DNA from: Pseudomonadota bacterium
GTDB lineage: Bacteria; Desulfobacterota; Desulfovibrionia; Desulfovibrionales; Desulfovibrionaceae
Length of the DNA stretch: 37,138 nucleotides
Direction of reading: 5' to 3'
Assembly: GCA_023438245.1 (NCBI GenBank)
Contig: JAEXRD010000018.1
Location: 1-37,138, forward strand
Shown in pieces: positions 1 to 7,843 of the stretch. The notes beneath the pieces are model-generated. The model made no database searches. It worked only from the letters and a program-made list of their open reading frames with translations, and was not told where the DNA came from. The position numbers were made by a program, and so were the translations under genes. Every line of letters begins with the position of its first letter. Position 1 is the first letter of the stretch.

Positions 1-34
1 CGTTGAGGGACCCGCGCGCCGCTCCTCCTCTCCC

Positions 35-65
35 GACCCCCGCCTGTAACGCCCAGGCGGGGGTC
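35..65 (+). terminator. strong GC hairpin, terminator-like without U-tract
   Basis: A perfect 12-bp inverted repeat (35-46 with 54-65) has a 7-nt loop. It probably ends an unseen gene upstream. The bases after the stem are not T-rich on either strand, so it is not a canonical intrinsic terminator; it could equally be a 3' stabilising or Rho-associated structure. Confidence 0.4.
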
Positions 66-111
66 ATCCATTTGGGCGCAGGGAAGAACCCAAGCCCACC
101 GCAGGGTCCGC

Positions 112-141
112 TTGTCAGAGCGGGCGCACCTGGGGTAGAGA
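112..141 (+). promoter_or_regulatory. candidate sigma-70 promoter for ubiD
   Basis: TTGTCA (112-117) and TAGAGA (136-141) are separated by 18 nt, about 30 nt upstream of the ubiD ATG. The -35 box matches 5/6 and the -10 box 3/6 of consensus, so this is a weak assignment. Confidence 0.33.
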
Positions 142-169
142 GCGCGAAACCAAACCCGGAGAGGACTCC

Positions 170-1615
170 ATGCCCTACAAGGATTTGCAGGAATTTCTCA
201 AGCATCTTGAGCGTGCTGGCGAGGTCAAGCGCATCGGCGCGGAGCTCGACCCCTACCTGGAGATCGCCGAGGTCACCGACCGCGTGAGCAAGAAGTTCGG
301 CCCGGCCCTGCTCTTCGAGAAGGCCAAGGGCGCGAAGTTCCCCGTGCTCACCAACATGTACGGTTCCTACAAGCGCATGAACATGGCGCTGGACAGCGAG
401 AACCTGGACGAGCTGGGCGAGCGCATCCACGAGTACCTGGAGATCGAGCGGCCCGACGGCATCATCAAGAAGCTCCAGATGATCCCCAAGATCAGCAAGC
501 TCACCAACATCTTCCCGGACCACGTGAAGCGCGGCTGCTGCCAGGACGTGGTCTACACCGGCGACCAGGTGGACCTGGGCATCCTGCCCGTGCTGACCAC
601 CTGGCCCGGCGACGCGGGGCCGTTCATCACCCTGCCCGTGGTGTACACCAAGAACCCCGAGACCGGCGTGCGCAACGCGGGCATGTACCGCATGCAGGTG
701 TTCGACAAGAACACCACCGGCATGCACTGGCACCGCCACAAGGGCGGAGCCTACCACTACCACCTGGCCGAAAAGGCGGGCAAGCGCCTGGAAGTGGCCG
801 TGGCCATCGGCCCGGACCCGGCCGTGACCTACGCCGCCACCGCGCCCATCCCCGACGAGATCGACGAGATGCTCTTCGCGGGCTTCCTGCGCAACCAGCC
901 GGTGGAGCTGGTGAAGTGCAAGACCGTGGACCTGGAGGTGCCCGCCACCAGCCAGTTCGTGCTGGAGGGCTACGTCGATCCCAAGGAGCGCCGCCGCGAG
1001 GGCCCCTTCGGCGACCACACCGGCTACTACTCCCTGGCCGACGACTACCCGGTGTTCCACGTCACCGCGCTGACCCACAGAAGCGACGCCATCTACCCGG
1101 CCACCCTGGTGGGCCCGCCGCCCATGGAGGACTGCTTCATCGGCAAGGCCACGGAGCGCCTGTTCCTGCCGCTGATCAAGAAGCAGCTGCCCGAGGTGGT
1201 GGACATGAACCTGCCGCTTGAGGGCGTGTTCCACAACCTGTGCTTCGTCTCCATCGACAAGCGCTACCCCGGCCAGGCCCGCAAGGTCATGTACGCCCTG
1301 TGGGGCATGGGCCAGATGATGTTCACCAAGATCATCGTGGTGGTGGACAAGAACATCAACGTGCAGAACGTCTCCGAGGTGCTCTGGCGCATCGGCAACA
1401 ACGTGGACCCCAGGCGCGACATCGCCATCCTGGAAGGCCCTCTCGATGCCCTGGACCACGCCTCGCCCCTGGCGTTCTACGGCGGCAAGATGGGCATCGA
1501 CGCCACCAAGAAGGGCCCGGAGGACGGGCACCACCGCGAGTGGCCGCACTCCCTGCGCATGGACGAGGGGGTCAAGTCGAAGATCGACGGCCTGTGGAGC
1601 CAGCTGGGGCTGTAA
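170..1615 (+). CDS. ubiD: UbiD-family prenylated-FMN-dependent decarboxylase
   Basis: This 481-aa protein is a full-length UbiD-family decarboxylase. The family removes a carboxylate from aromatic or alpha,beta-unsaturated acids using prenylated FMN; in anaerobes making menaquinone it is the expected late decarboxylase of the pathway. The signature EGPFGDHTGYY lies at residues 277-287 and supplies E277 and D282 of the family's R-E-D/E catalytic set; the Arg is probably R174 in GMYRMQ. A clear Shine-Dalgarno GGAGAGGA sits at 158-165, 4 nt before the ATG. UbiX, which makes the prFMN cofactor, is encoded two genes downstream at 2636, supporting the call. Whether the substrate is a naphthoate (menaquinone, futalosine route) or another acid cannot be read from the sequence. 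Confidence 0.93.
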   Translation: MPYKDLQEFLKHLERAGEVKRIGAELDPYLEIAEVTDRVSKKFGPALLFEKAKGAKFPVLTNMYGSYKRMNMALDSENLDELGERIHEYLEIERPDGIIKKLQMIPKISKLTNIFPDHVKRGCCQDVVYTGDQVDLGILPVLTTWPGDAGPFITLPVVYTKNPETGVRNAGMYRMQVFDKNTTGMHWHRHKGGAYHYHLAEKAGKRLEVAVAIGPDPAVTYAATAPIPDEIDEMLFAGFLRNQPVELVKCKTVDLEVPATSQFVLEGYVDPKERRREGPFGDHTGYYSLADDYPVFHVTALTHRSDAIYPATLVGPPPMEDCFIGKATERLFLPLIKKQLPEVVDMNLPLEGVFHNLCFVSIDKRYPGQARKVMYALWGMGQMMFTKIIVVVDKNINVQNVSEVLWRIGNNVDPRRDIAILEGPLDALDHASPLAFYGGKMGIDATKKGPEDGHHREWPHSLRMDEGVKSKIDGLWSQLGL

Positions 1616-1640
1616 TCCCCGGCCCTGACCGAACCAAGAC

Positions 1641-1683
1641 GCGTCCCGGCGGGGCCCGACATGAGGGCGGCGCGCCGGGACGC
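1641..1683 (+). other. 11-bp-stem hairpin between ubiD and the nuclease gene
   Basis: Arms 1641-1651 and 1673-1683 are perfectly complementary (11 bp, GC-rich) with a 21-nt loop. It lies 25 nt after the ubiD stop and ends 21 nt before the next ATG. No T-run follows, so it may be an mRNA processing or stability element, or a weak terminator. Confidence 0.5.
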
Positions 1684-1704
1684 TGTGCTTCCAACGGGGA
1701 GACG

Positions 1705-2544
1705 ATGACTCGACGCCGCGCCCCTGCATTTTCGCACACCCTGCCCTCCCTGCTTGCGCTGCTGGCCCTTCTGATCAGCGCGCTGCTGCTCTGCTCCTGC
1801 GGCGATTCCGACCAGGACAAGGGCAAATCCCAGCTCCAGAAGCAGGCCGAACAGACCCAGCCGCGCGGCAACTCGCGGGAGGACTCCTTCCAGGCGGCCA
1901 AGCGCGAGTTGGACAAACGCGTGTACTTCGACCACCGCGTGACCCTGTACTGCCAGGCCCCCTACGACGAGGAGGGCAACGTGAGCCTGCCCAAGGGCTT
2001 CGTGGCCACCAAACATCAGGCCCGGGCCGGGCGCATCGAATGGGAGCACGTTGTGCCAGCGGAAAATTTCGGGCGCACCTTCGAGGAATGGCGCGACGGC
2101 CACCCCGAGTGCCAGGACAGGCGCGGGCCGTTCAAGGGCCGCAAGTGCGCCGAGCGCGTCAGCCGCGAGTTCCGGCTCATGCACGCGGACATGTACAACC
2201 TCTACCCGGCCATCGGCGCGGTGAACGCCCTCAGGCAGAACTACAACTACGCCATGCTGCCCGGCGCGCAGAGCAGCTTCGGCATCTGCCCGGTGAAGAT
2301 CGAGGATGGCAAGGTGGAGCCGCCGGAAGCCGCGCGCGGGCAGATCTCGCGCTCCACCAAGTACATGGCCTGGGCCTACGAAAGGTTCCGCCTGAGCGAC
2401 CAGCAGCAGAAGCTCATGGACGCCTGGGACTCCATGTACCCCGTGGACAGCTGGGAATGCACCCGGGCCAGGCGCATCGAGGCCCTGCAGGGCAACGCCA
2501 ACCCCTTCGTGAAGGACAAGTGCGTCCAGGCCGGGCTTTGGTGA
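1705..2544 (+). CDS. exported endonuclease I family lipoprotein
   Basis: A 279-aa protein of the endonuclease I (EndA/Vvn/Dns) family, extracytoplasmic metal-dependent nucleases that cut DNA and RNA without sequence preference. The family core is visible: WEHVVPAENF at 113-122 with catalytic His115, then MHADMYNLYPAIGAVN at 159-174 with the metal-site His/Asn residues. An Arg-rich N-terminus and a hydrophobic stretch (about 13-29) end in a lipobox LCSC, giving lipidation at Cys32. Several Cys (83, 136, 148, 195) fit disulfides outside the cytoplasm. ATG 1705 is chosen because it gives an intact signal peptide and has GGGGAG just upstream (only 3 nt spacing); the open frame continues upstream but only as a shadow of ubiD. 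It lies between ubiD and ubiX with no obvious functional link, and probably serves nucleotide scavenging. Confidence 0.9.
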   Translation: MTRRRAPAFSHTLPSLLALLALLISALLLCSCGDSDQDKGKSQLQKQAEQTQPRGNSREDSFQAAKRELDKRVYFDHRVTLYCQAPYDEEGNVSLPKGFVATKHQARAGRIEWEHVVPAENFGRTFEEWRDGHPECQDRRGPFKGRKCAERVSREFRLMHADMYNLYPAIGAVNALRQNYNYAMLPGAQSSFGICPVKIEDGKVEPPEAARGQISRSTKYMAWAYERFRLSDQQQKLMDAWDSMYPVDSWECTRARRIEALQGNANPFVKDKCVQAGLW

Positions 2545-2635
2545 CAATTCGCGCGCGGCGCGGGCATGCATTGCCAACGGCGCGCACATTCCTTATTTTC
2601 CAGGGAGCCGGGCATCAGCCCCGGCAAAGGACGCC

Positions 2636-3202
2636 ATGAGCACGAAACGCATTCTCCTCGCCGTCACCGGGGCCAGCGGCCCGCACTACGCCGTGGCCCT
2701 GGCCCGGTTCCTGGGCGCGGCCCCGGGCATCGAGCTGCACGCCATCGTCAGCGAGGCGGCCAGGAAGGTGCTGGCCCTGGAGAGCGACTACACGCCCGAG
2801 GACATCACCCGCCACGCCGTGGCCACATACGACGAGAAAGACATCGCCGCGGGCCCGGCCAGCGGCTCCTGGCGGCACGCGGGCATGATCGTATGCCCCT
2901 GCTCCATGGCCAGCCTGGGGGCCATTGCTTGCGGGCTGGGCACCAACCTCATCCACCGCGCGGCGGACGTGACCCTGAAAGAGGGCCGCAGGCTCGTGCT
3001 GGTCACGCGCGAGACTCCGCTCAACCGCATCCACATGAAGAACATGCTGGCGGCCAGCGAGGCCGGGGCCATCATCATGCCCGCCAGCCCGGGCTTCTAC
3101 CATCGGCCCAAAAGCATCGAGGACATGGTGAACCAGCTGGCCGGGCGCATACTGGACCAGCTGGGCCTGGACAACGACCTGTTCGCGCGCTGGGGCGGCT
3201 AG
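2636..3202 (+). CDS. ubiX: UbiX flavin prenyltransferase
   Basis: A 188-aa protein of the UbiX/Pad1 family. UbiX joins dimethylallyl phosphate to FMN to make prenylated FMN, the cofactor of UbiD decarboxylases. The N-terminal flavoprotein signature is TGASGPHYA at 11-19, followed by the conserved CPCSMASLGAIACGLG (about 87-102), the NRIHMKNM segment and PASPGFYHRP near 149-158. Length is normal for the family. AAAGGA precedes the ATG by 6 nt. It lies 91 nt after the nuclease gene on the same strand as ubiD, so the UbiD/UbiX pair is probably co-expressed. Confidence 0.95.
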   Translation: MSTKRILLAVTGASGPHYAVALARFLGAAPGIELHAIVSEAARKVLALESDYTPEDITRHAVATYDEKDIAAGPASGSWRHAGMIVCPCSMASLGAIACGLGTNLIHRAADVTLKEGRRLVLVTRETPLNRIHMKNMLAASEAGAIIMPASPGFYHRPKSIEDMVNQLAGRILDQLGLDNDLFARWGG

Positions 3203-3235
3203 CCAGGCCCCGGCCATTGCAAAGGAGGAACCCCC

Positions 3236-3919
3236 ATGCGGCTCACCTGGTTCGGCCACTCCAACTTCAAGCTTGAGGAAAACGGCCTGGTCGTCCTCAT
3301 CGACCCGTTCTTCGAGGGCAACCCCAAGGCCCCGGCGGACTGGAAGAAGATGATCGGCCATGTGGACGCGGTGCTCATCACCCACGACCACGGCGACCAT
3401 GTGGGCCAGGCCGCGGAGATCTGCGTGGGCACCGGGGCCAAGCTGGTGTGCCTGTTCGACCTGGGGCCGAAGATGGCCGCCAAGGGCGTGCACGCCGACC
3501 ACATCCTGGGCATGAACATGGGCGGAACCGTGAACGTGGGGGCCTTGCGCGTCAAGATGGTGCAGGCCGTGCATTCCTCGGCCACGGGCTCGCCCGCGGG
3601 CTACATCCTGTCCTTCCCCAGCGGCTACTGCGTCTACCACTCCGGCGACACGGCCCTGTTCACCGACATGCAGCTCTACCGGCGCTTCTTCGACATCGAC
3701 CTGGCGCTCCTGCCCATCGGCGGGTGGTTCACCATGGACGCGGTGGAGGCCGCCGTGGCCTGCAATTTCCTGGAATGCCGCAATGTCGCGCCCATGCACT
3801 GGGGCACCTTCCCCATCCTGGCGCAGGAGACCGACGCCTTCGAGGCGGCGCTGAGGGAGTACGCCCCGGAGACCAGCCTGGTGCGCATCGCCCCGGGCGA
3901 AACGGTGGAGCTGGGCTAG
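3236..3919 (+). CDS. cytoplasmic metallo-beta-lactamase-fold hydrolase (UPF0173 type)
   Basis: A 227-aa protein with the metallo-beta-lactamase fold of the UPF0173/YtkL group. The start GHSNF and the metal motif HDHGDH (residues 50-55) fit the family, as do a later VHSSATG, the SGDT strand with its bridging Asp, and the C-terminal APMHWGTFP His. No signal peptide is present. The Shine-Dalgarno is strong (AAAGGAGGA at 3221-3229). It starts 33 nt after ubiX and probably shares its transcript. Members of this group lack a well-established substrate; a role as an esterase or lactonase is only a guess. Its stop faces the yciI-like gene, with 4 nt between the two stops. Confidence 0.85.
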   Translation: MRLTWFGHSNFKLEENGLVVLIDPFFEGNPKAPADWKKMIGHVDAVLITHDHGDHVGQAAEICVGTGAKLVCLFDLGPKMAAKGVHADHILGMNMGGTVNVGALRVKMVQAVHSSATGSPAGYILSFPSGYCVYHSGDTALFTDMQLYRRFFDIDLALLPIGGWFTMDAVEAAVACNFLECRNVAPMHWGTFPILAQETDAFEAALREYAPETSLVRIAPGETVELG

Positions 3920-3923
3920 GCTT

Positions 3924-4214
3924 TCAGCCTTCCAGCACGCAGGCCAGCTCGGGCGCGGCCTTGGTGGGGCTGAACTCCACGACCTCGTAGGTGGCGGCGC
4001 CGGCCCTGGCGAAGGGGTCGCGGGCCAGGATTGCCTCCAGCTCAGCACGGTCGCCGGAGCGGGCCAGGATGACCCCGCCCGTGCGCGGCACGCGCCTGCC
4101 CGAGGCCAGGAACACCCCGGCGCGGTACTGCTCGTCCAGGAAGGCCACATGCTCCGGGATGAGCGCGTCGATGACGGCCAGGTCCTTCACGTAGGTCAGC
4201 AGGACAACGAACAT
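3924..4214 (-). CDS. YciI-like small protein
   Basis: A 96-aa protein of the YciI-like (dimeric alpha-beta barrel) family. The family pattern is visible: N-terminal FVVLLTYV strand, EHVAFLDEQYRAG with the conserved His, the SGRRVPRTGGVILAR segment, and DPFARAGAATYEVVEF near the C-terminus with the conserved DPF. Its function is generally unknown; some relatives are involved in chlorinated-aromatic breakdown. The start codon is at 4214, preceded by GGGGGGAGAG on the minus strand. It begins 11 nt after the nagZ stop, so it is the last gene of the RAM-nagZ-yciI operon. Confidence 0.85.
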   Translation of the reverse strand: MFVVLLTYVKDLAVIDALIPEHVAFLDEQYRAGVFLASGRRVPRTGGVILARSGDRAELEAILARDPFARAGAATYEVVEFSPTKAAPELACVLEG

Positions 4215-4225
4215 CTCTCCCCCCG

Positions 4226-5389
4226 CTAGCGCAGCCGGGCCTTCAGGTCCTGGATGCGCTCCCAGCTCTGGCGCAGGCGCTCCGGGCTGATGCGGCCCTC
4301 GGCAACCAGCTCCATGAGCGCAGCCAGCGCCTTTTCCGGCAGCTTCTCGTCGTAGCTCAGGTTGTTGCCCAGAAGCAGGATGTCCGCCCCGGCGTCCACG
4401 GCCAGGAAGATGGCCTGCTTGAGGCCGTAGTGCGCGCTCACGGCTCGCATCTGCATGTCGTCGGTGACGACCACGCCCTTCCAGCCCAGATCGCGCCGCA
4501 AAAGCCCGCCGATGGCCGCGCGCGAAAGCGTGGCCGGATGTTTGGCGTCGATACGCGCATTGAACACGTGCGCGGTCATGACCATGTCCGCCAGGCCCTG
4601 GCGCGTCAGCTCGCGGAAGGGGATCAGCTCCGCCTCGCTCCAGGTGGCGCTGACGTCGGTGAAGCCCAGGTGGCTGTCGCTGGTGGAGGAGCCGTGGCCG
4701 GGAAAGTGCTTGGGCGCGGTGAGCACGCCGTTCTCGCGCAGGCCGCGCGCAAAGGCCCCGGCGCAGGCTGCCACCTGGGCCGGATCGGCCGAAAAGCTGC
4801 GGCCCAGCCCGCCGATGACCGGGTTGTGCGGGTTCACGTCCACGTCGGCGTCCGGTGCGAAGTCCAGGTTGAAGCCCAGGCCCGCCAGCGTGCGGCCCAC
4901 GCCGCGCCCGGCCTTGAGCGCCGGTTCGGGGTCGCCGCCGGGGCACAGGGCCGAGGCGCTGGGTGAGCCGGGGAAGCCGCGCTCGGGCTTCAGGCGCTGC
5001 ACGCGCCCGCCCTCCTGGTCCACGGCGACGAACAGCGGCGGCAGCCCGGCCTTGCCGGCCTCGGCCTGGAGCGCGGCGTTCAGGCGGGCCACCTGCTCCG
5101 GGCTCACCACGTTGCGCGTGGCGTCCGCGCCGGGCGTTCTCGCGCGGATCTCCGCGTCCACGTCGAACAGGATGACTCCGCCCAGGCCCAGCTCGCGCAC
5201 CTGGCGCAGGATGGGCAGGCCGGACCCGGCCGGGGTGACGGGCTCCGCCCCCCGGAAGCCCACCAGCAGCATCTGCCCGGCCATGAGCCGGGGCTCGGGC
5301 GCGGGGGCGCGCAGGCCCGCGCAGCCGGACAGGAGCAGGGCTCCGGCCAGCGCACAGGTCTGAACGCAGGCCAGGGCGAGGTTTCGCAT
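4226..5389 (-). CDS. nagZ: beta-N-acetylhexosaminidase NagZ, lipoprotein form
   Basis: A 387-aa glycoside hydrolase family 3 protein of the NagZ type, which removes terminal N-acetylglucosamine from peptidoglycan fragments. The NagZ signature KHFPGHGSSTSDSH (227-240) supplies the His/Asp acid-base dyad, and VVTDDM (307-312) carries the nucleophile Asp310. VDQEGGRVQR at 123-132 is also typical. The N-terminus is an exported lipoprotein signal with lipobox LSGC at Cys23, so the enzyme should sit outside the cytoplasmic membrane, whereas the classical enteric NagZ is cytosolic. ATG 5389 is chosen because it begins this signal peptide; the ribosome site in front is poor, suggesting coupling to the RAM gene that ends 22 nt upstream. 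Confidence 0.9.
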   Translation of the reverse strand: MRNLALACVQTCALAGALLLSGCAGLRAPAPEPRLMAGQMLLVGFRGAEPVTPAGSGLPILRQVRELGLGGVILFDVDAEIRARTPGADATRNVVSPEQVARLNAALQAEAGKAGLPPLFVAVDQEGGRVQRLKPERGFPGSPSASALCPGGDPEPALKAGRGVGRTLAGLGFNLDFAPDADVDVNPHNPVIGGLGRSFSADPAQVAACAGAFARGLRENGVLTAPKHFPGHGSSTSDSHLGFTDVSATWSEAELIPFRELTRQGLADMVMTAHVFNARIDAKHPATLSRAAIGGLLRRDLGWKGVVVTDDMQMRAVSAHYGLKQAIFLAVDAGADILLLGNNLSYDEKLPEKALAALMELVAEGRISPERLRQSWERIQDLKARLR

Positions 5390-5411
5390 GCGCGGCGTTG
5401 CGGCCACCCGG

Positions 5412-5705
5412 CTACTTCTTCTCGGCCCCTTCCGCGCCCAGCGAGAAGGTGCTCTCCATGTCGTAACTGGAGATGACGCGGTAGGAAATGAGGGTCTCCG
5501 ACTTGGTGATGCCCTGGATCTTGAGCAGGTTGTCGGTGACGATGGAGGCCAGGTGCTCGTTGTCGCGGGCGCGGATGATGGCCACCAGGTCGAAGCGGCC
5601 GCCCACGGAGTGGACCTCGCTGATGCCGCGGACCTCGACGAGCTTCTGGGCCACCACGTTGATGGCGTCGGGCAGGACATTGAGCAGGACGATGGCGTTG
5701 GTCAT
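5412..5705 (-). CDS. stand-alone Lrp/AsnC-type RAM (ligand-binding) domain protein
   Basis: A 97-aa protein made only of the Lrp/AsnC C-terminal RAM domain, without the helix-turn-helix. The pattern VRGISEVHSVGGRFDLVAII (about 25-44) is the typical ACT-like beta-alpha-beta fold with the GxxD turn, followed by IVTDNLLKIQGITKSET. In full Lrp proteins this domain forms oligomers and binds amino acids. Alone it may act as a small-molecule sensor or heteromerise with a full Lrp. GGAGGT precedes the ATG by 5 nt. It heads an operon with nagZ and the YciI-like gene. Confidence 0.88.
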   Translation of the reverse strand: MTNAIVLLNVLPDAINVVAQKLVEVRGISEVHSVGGRFDLVAIIRARDNEHLASIVTDNLLKIQGITKSETLISYRVISSYDMESTFSLGAEGAEKK

Positions 5706-5729
5706 GGAAATACCTCCGGATTGGGGGGC

Positions 5730-5758
5730 ACTCTAGCCTTTCGGCGCGCCGGGGTAAA
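5730..5758 (-). promoter_or_regulatory. candidate sigma-70 promoter for the RAM-nagZ-yciI operon
   Basis: On the minus strand TTTACC (5758-5753) and TAGAGT (5735-5730) are separated by 17 nt, 25 nt before the RAM gene ATG. Both boxes match 4/6. It lies directly after the cstA terminator, where a new promoter is needed. Confidence 0.4.
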
Positions 5759-5771
5759 GAGGCAGGCGCGC

Positions 5772-5804
5772 AAAAGAAAAGGCCCCCGGATCGCTCCGGG
5801 GGCC
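5772..5804 (-). terminator. intrinsic terminator of the cstA-family gene
   Basis: A perfect 10-bp stem (5781-5790 with 5795-5804) with a 4-nt loop is followed on the minus strand by TTTTCTTTTG. It lies 24 nt after the transporter stop codon. Confidence 0.9.
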
Positions 5805-5827
5805 AGGCATGCATTGACCGGTCAGGC

Positions 5828-7639
5828 TTATTCCTCGGCCAGGGCGACCACGGTCTCGCCGTACTCGTCCTTGGTGGTGGTCTTGATGGCCAAGAGTTCC
5901 ATCCAGCGCTTGATGGCGCCCACGAACACGATGACCATGAGCACCATGACCAGCGCGCCCAGGCCGGCCAGCAGGTACTTCTGGTTCGGCAGGTAGTTGC
6001 CGGTGATGTTCAGGTAGCCCGCGTACATGGTGATGAACGCCAGGATGATGCCGGGCACGGCGGTGATCCAGGCGTACTTGGCCTTGTTCATGCGGATGAG
6101 CATGGTGGTGCCCACGATGAGCGCGCAGGAGGCCAGCAGCTGGTTGCTCATGCCGAACAGGGGCCAGATGGTGCTGATGTCGCCGGTGAAGACCAGGTAG
6201 CCCCAGGAGGCGGTGAACAGGGCGCTGGTGATGATGACGCCGGGCCACCAGCGCTTGTCGTCGAACTTGGGAATCACGGTGCCGATCATCTCCTGCAGGA
6301 AGAAGCGGCCCACGCGGGTTCCGGTGTCCACGGCGGTGAGGATGAACACGGCCTCGAACATGATGGCGAAGTGGTACCAGTAGCTCATGAGGTGGCTCAT
6401 GAAGGGCACGGAGGAGAAGATGTGGGCCATGCCCACGGCCAGGCTCACCGCGCCGCCGGGACGGCCCTGGATGTTCTCCTGCACCGCGGCGGACAGGGCG
6501 GGCAGGTCAACCACGTCCATGCCCAGCTTGGCGAAGGCCGCCGGGGCGGCGTTGATGGCGAAGTAGTCGGCGGGCACCAGGGTGCAGGCCGCGATGAGCG
6601 CCATGATGGCCACGAAGCCCTCGGTGAGCATGGCGCCATAGCCCACGAAGAGCACGTCGCGCTCGTTGCCGATCATCTTGGGCGTGGTGCCGGTGCCGAT
6701 GATGGCATGGAAGCCGGAGATGGCGCCGCAGGCGATGGTGATGAAGATGAAGGGGAACACCGGGCCGGGGATCACCGGGCCGCCGCCGGCCACGAACTTG
6801 GTGATGGGCTCCATGAGCAGCGTGGGCTGCACGAAGATGATGCCCGCCGCCAGCATCACGATGGTGCCGATCTTGAGGTAGGTGGACAGGTAGTCGCGCG
6901 GGCACAGCAGCAGCCACACCGGCAGCACCGAGGCCACGAACCCGTACACCGGGATGGACAGCGCGATGGTCTTCTTGCTCATGGTGAACATGGGGCCGAA
7001 GGTCGGGTCGGCCACCACGTACGGTCCGGCCAGCAGGGCCACGACCAGCAGCGCCACGCCCATGATGGAGGCGCCGGTGACGTCGCCGTCGCGCCAGACG
7101 TGCAGGTACACGCCCATGAGCAGGGCGATGGGGATGGTGGCGAACACGGTGAAGGTGCCCCAGGCGCTGTCGTGCATGGCGTTGACCACCGCGATGGACA
7201 GGCCGGCCAGCGTCAGGATGAGGATGAACAGCACCGCCCAGGAGGCCACGTGGCCCACGGTCTTGCCGATCTCGCTCTCGGCGATCTTGCCCAGGCTGCG
7301 GCCCTTGTGCCGCACCGAGGCGAAGAGCACCACCATGTCGTGCACGGCACCGGCCATGACGCAGCCCACGATGATCCACAGCGCGCCCGGCAGGTAGCCG
7401 AACTGGGCCGCCAGCACGGGGCCCAGCAGCGGGCCCGCCGCCGCGATGGCTGCGAAATGGTGCCCGAAGAGCACGAATTTGTTGGTCTTCACGTAATCGC
7501 GACCGTCTGCGAGCTTCACCGCCGGGGTGACGCGCTCGCTCTTGAGCTCCAGCACCTTGTTGGCGATGAAGAGCCCGTAGAACCGGTAGCCGATGGCGAA
7601 GACGCACAGCGAGACGAAAACCAGGGTCAACGCGTTCAT
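5828..7639 (-). CDS. cstA: CstA/BtsT-family carbon-starvation transporter, probably for pyruvate or peptides
   Basis: A 603-aa polytopic membrane protein of the CstA family. It begins MNALTLVFVSLCVFAIGYRF and has more than a dozen hydrophobic segments. Family marks include FGHHFAAIAAAGPLLGPVLA (about 58-77), the HDMVVLFASVRHKGRSLG loop, and HAIIGTGTTPKMI in the middle. E. coli members are CstA (peptide/pyruvate) and BtsT (pyruvate/H+ symporter). The next genes upstream on the same strand are a LytTR response regulator and LytS-type kinase, the arrangement that controls BtsT and YhjX in E. coli, so pyruvate or a related small acid is a reasonable inferred substrate. AAGGAGGAT sits 3 nt before ATG 7639; the open frame extends further upstream but without such a site. 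Confidence 0.93.
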   Translation of the reverse strand: MNALTLVFVSLCVFAIGYRFYGLFIANKVLELKSERVTPAVKLADGRDYVKTNKFVLFGHHFAAIAAAGPLLGPVLAAQFGYLPGALWIIVGCVMAGAVHDMVVLFASVRHKGRSLGKIAESEIGKTVGHVASWAVLFILILTLAGLSIAVVNAMHDSAWGTFTVFATIPIALLMGVYLHVWRDGDVTGASIMGVALLVVALLAGPYVVADPTFGPMFTMSKKTIALSIPVYGFVASVLPVWLLLCPRDYLSTYLKIGTIVMLAAGIIFVQPTLLMEPITKFVAGGGPVIPGPVFPFIFITIACGAISGFHAIIGTGTTPKMIGNERDVLFVGYGAMLTEGFVAIMALIAACTLVPADYFAINAAPAAFAKLGMDVVDLPALSAAVQENIQGRPGGAVSLAVGMAHIFSSVPFMSHLMSYWYHFAIMFEAVFILTAVDTGTRVGRFFLQEMIGTVIPKFDDKRWWPGVIITSALFTASWGYLVFTGDISTIWPLFGMSNQLLASCALIVGTTMLIRMNKAKYAWITAVPGIILAFITMYAGYLNITGNYLPNQKYLLAGLGALVMVLMVIVFVGAIKRWMELLAIKTTTKDEYGETVVALAEE

Positions 7640-7681
7640 GCGATCCTCCTTACTCCCGGAAAGGGGTTTGATGCTGACCCA

Positions 7682-7709
7682 ATTGCACCATAACCCGGCG
7701 CCAGGACAA
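7682..7709 (-). promoter_or_regulatory. candidate sigma-70 promoter for cstA
   Basis: Minus-strand TTGTCC (7709-7704) and TGCAAT (7687-7682) have a 16-nt spacer. Each box matches 4/6. Its weakness is consistent with a promoter that needs an activator at the adjacent repeat 7720-7750. Confidence 0.33.
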
Positions 7710-7719
7710 GCCGTCCGGC

Positions 7720-7750
7720 GCGAAAGGGCGAATCTGACGGCTGAAACGCC
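7720..7750 (-). promoter_or_regulatory. candidate LytTR operator upstream of cstA
   Basis: On the minus strand GGCGTTTCAG (7750-7741) and GCCCTTTCGC (7729-7720) form an imperfect direct repeat with an 11-nt spacer, 21 nt start to start. From memory, the E. coli LytTR regulator YpdB binds GGCATTTCAT-N11-GGCATTTCAT; the two halves here match 8/10 and 6/10. The site ends 10 nt upstream of the putative -35 box, as expected for an activator. Confidence 0.4.
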
Positions 7751-7843
7751 GCCAGGGCGGGGCGAAATGCAGCGCCCGCAAAGAGGACCAGCTTGGGAGC
7801 GGCTTCTCAAGTGACGGATTGTGTTCCCTGGCAAGGAGGGAGG

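Noticed and set aside
3..287. 94-aa open frame at the left edge
   Set aside because: It overlaps the ubiD start out of frame, is Pro/Arg/Ser-rich and has no ribosome site. It is a GC-driven shadow.
1240..1704. 155-residue upstream extension of the nuclease frame
   Set aside because: It reads ubiD in another frame and would place the lipoprotein signal peptide inside the chain. ATG 1705 is the sensible start.
6371..7693. 440-aa His/Gly-rich plus-strand frame opposite cstA
   Set aside because: Antisense shadow of a membrane protein gene; the composition is an artefact of Met/Val/Ala codons on the other strand.
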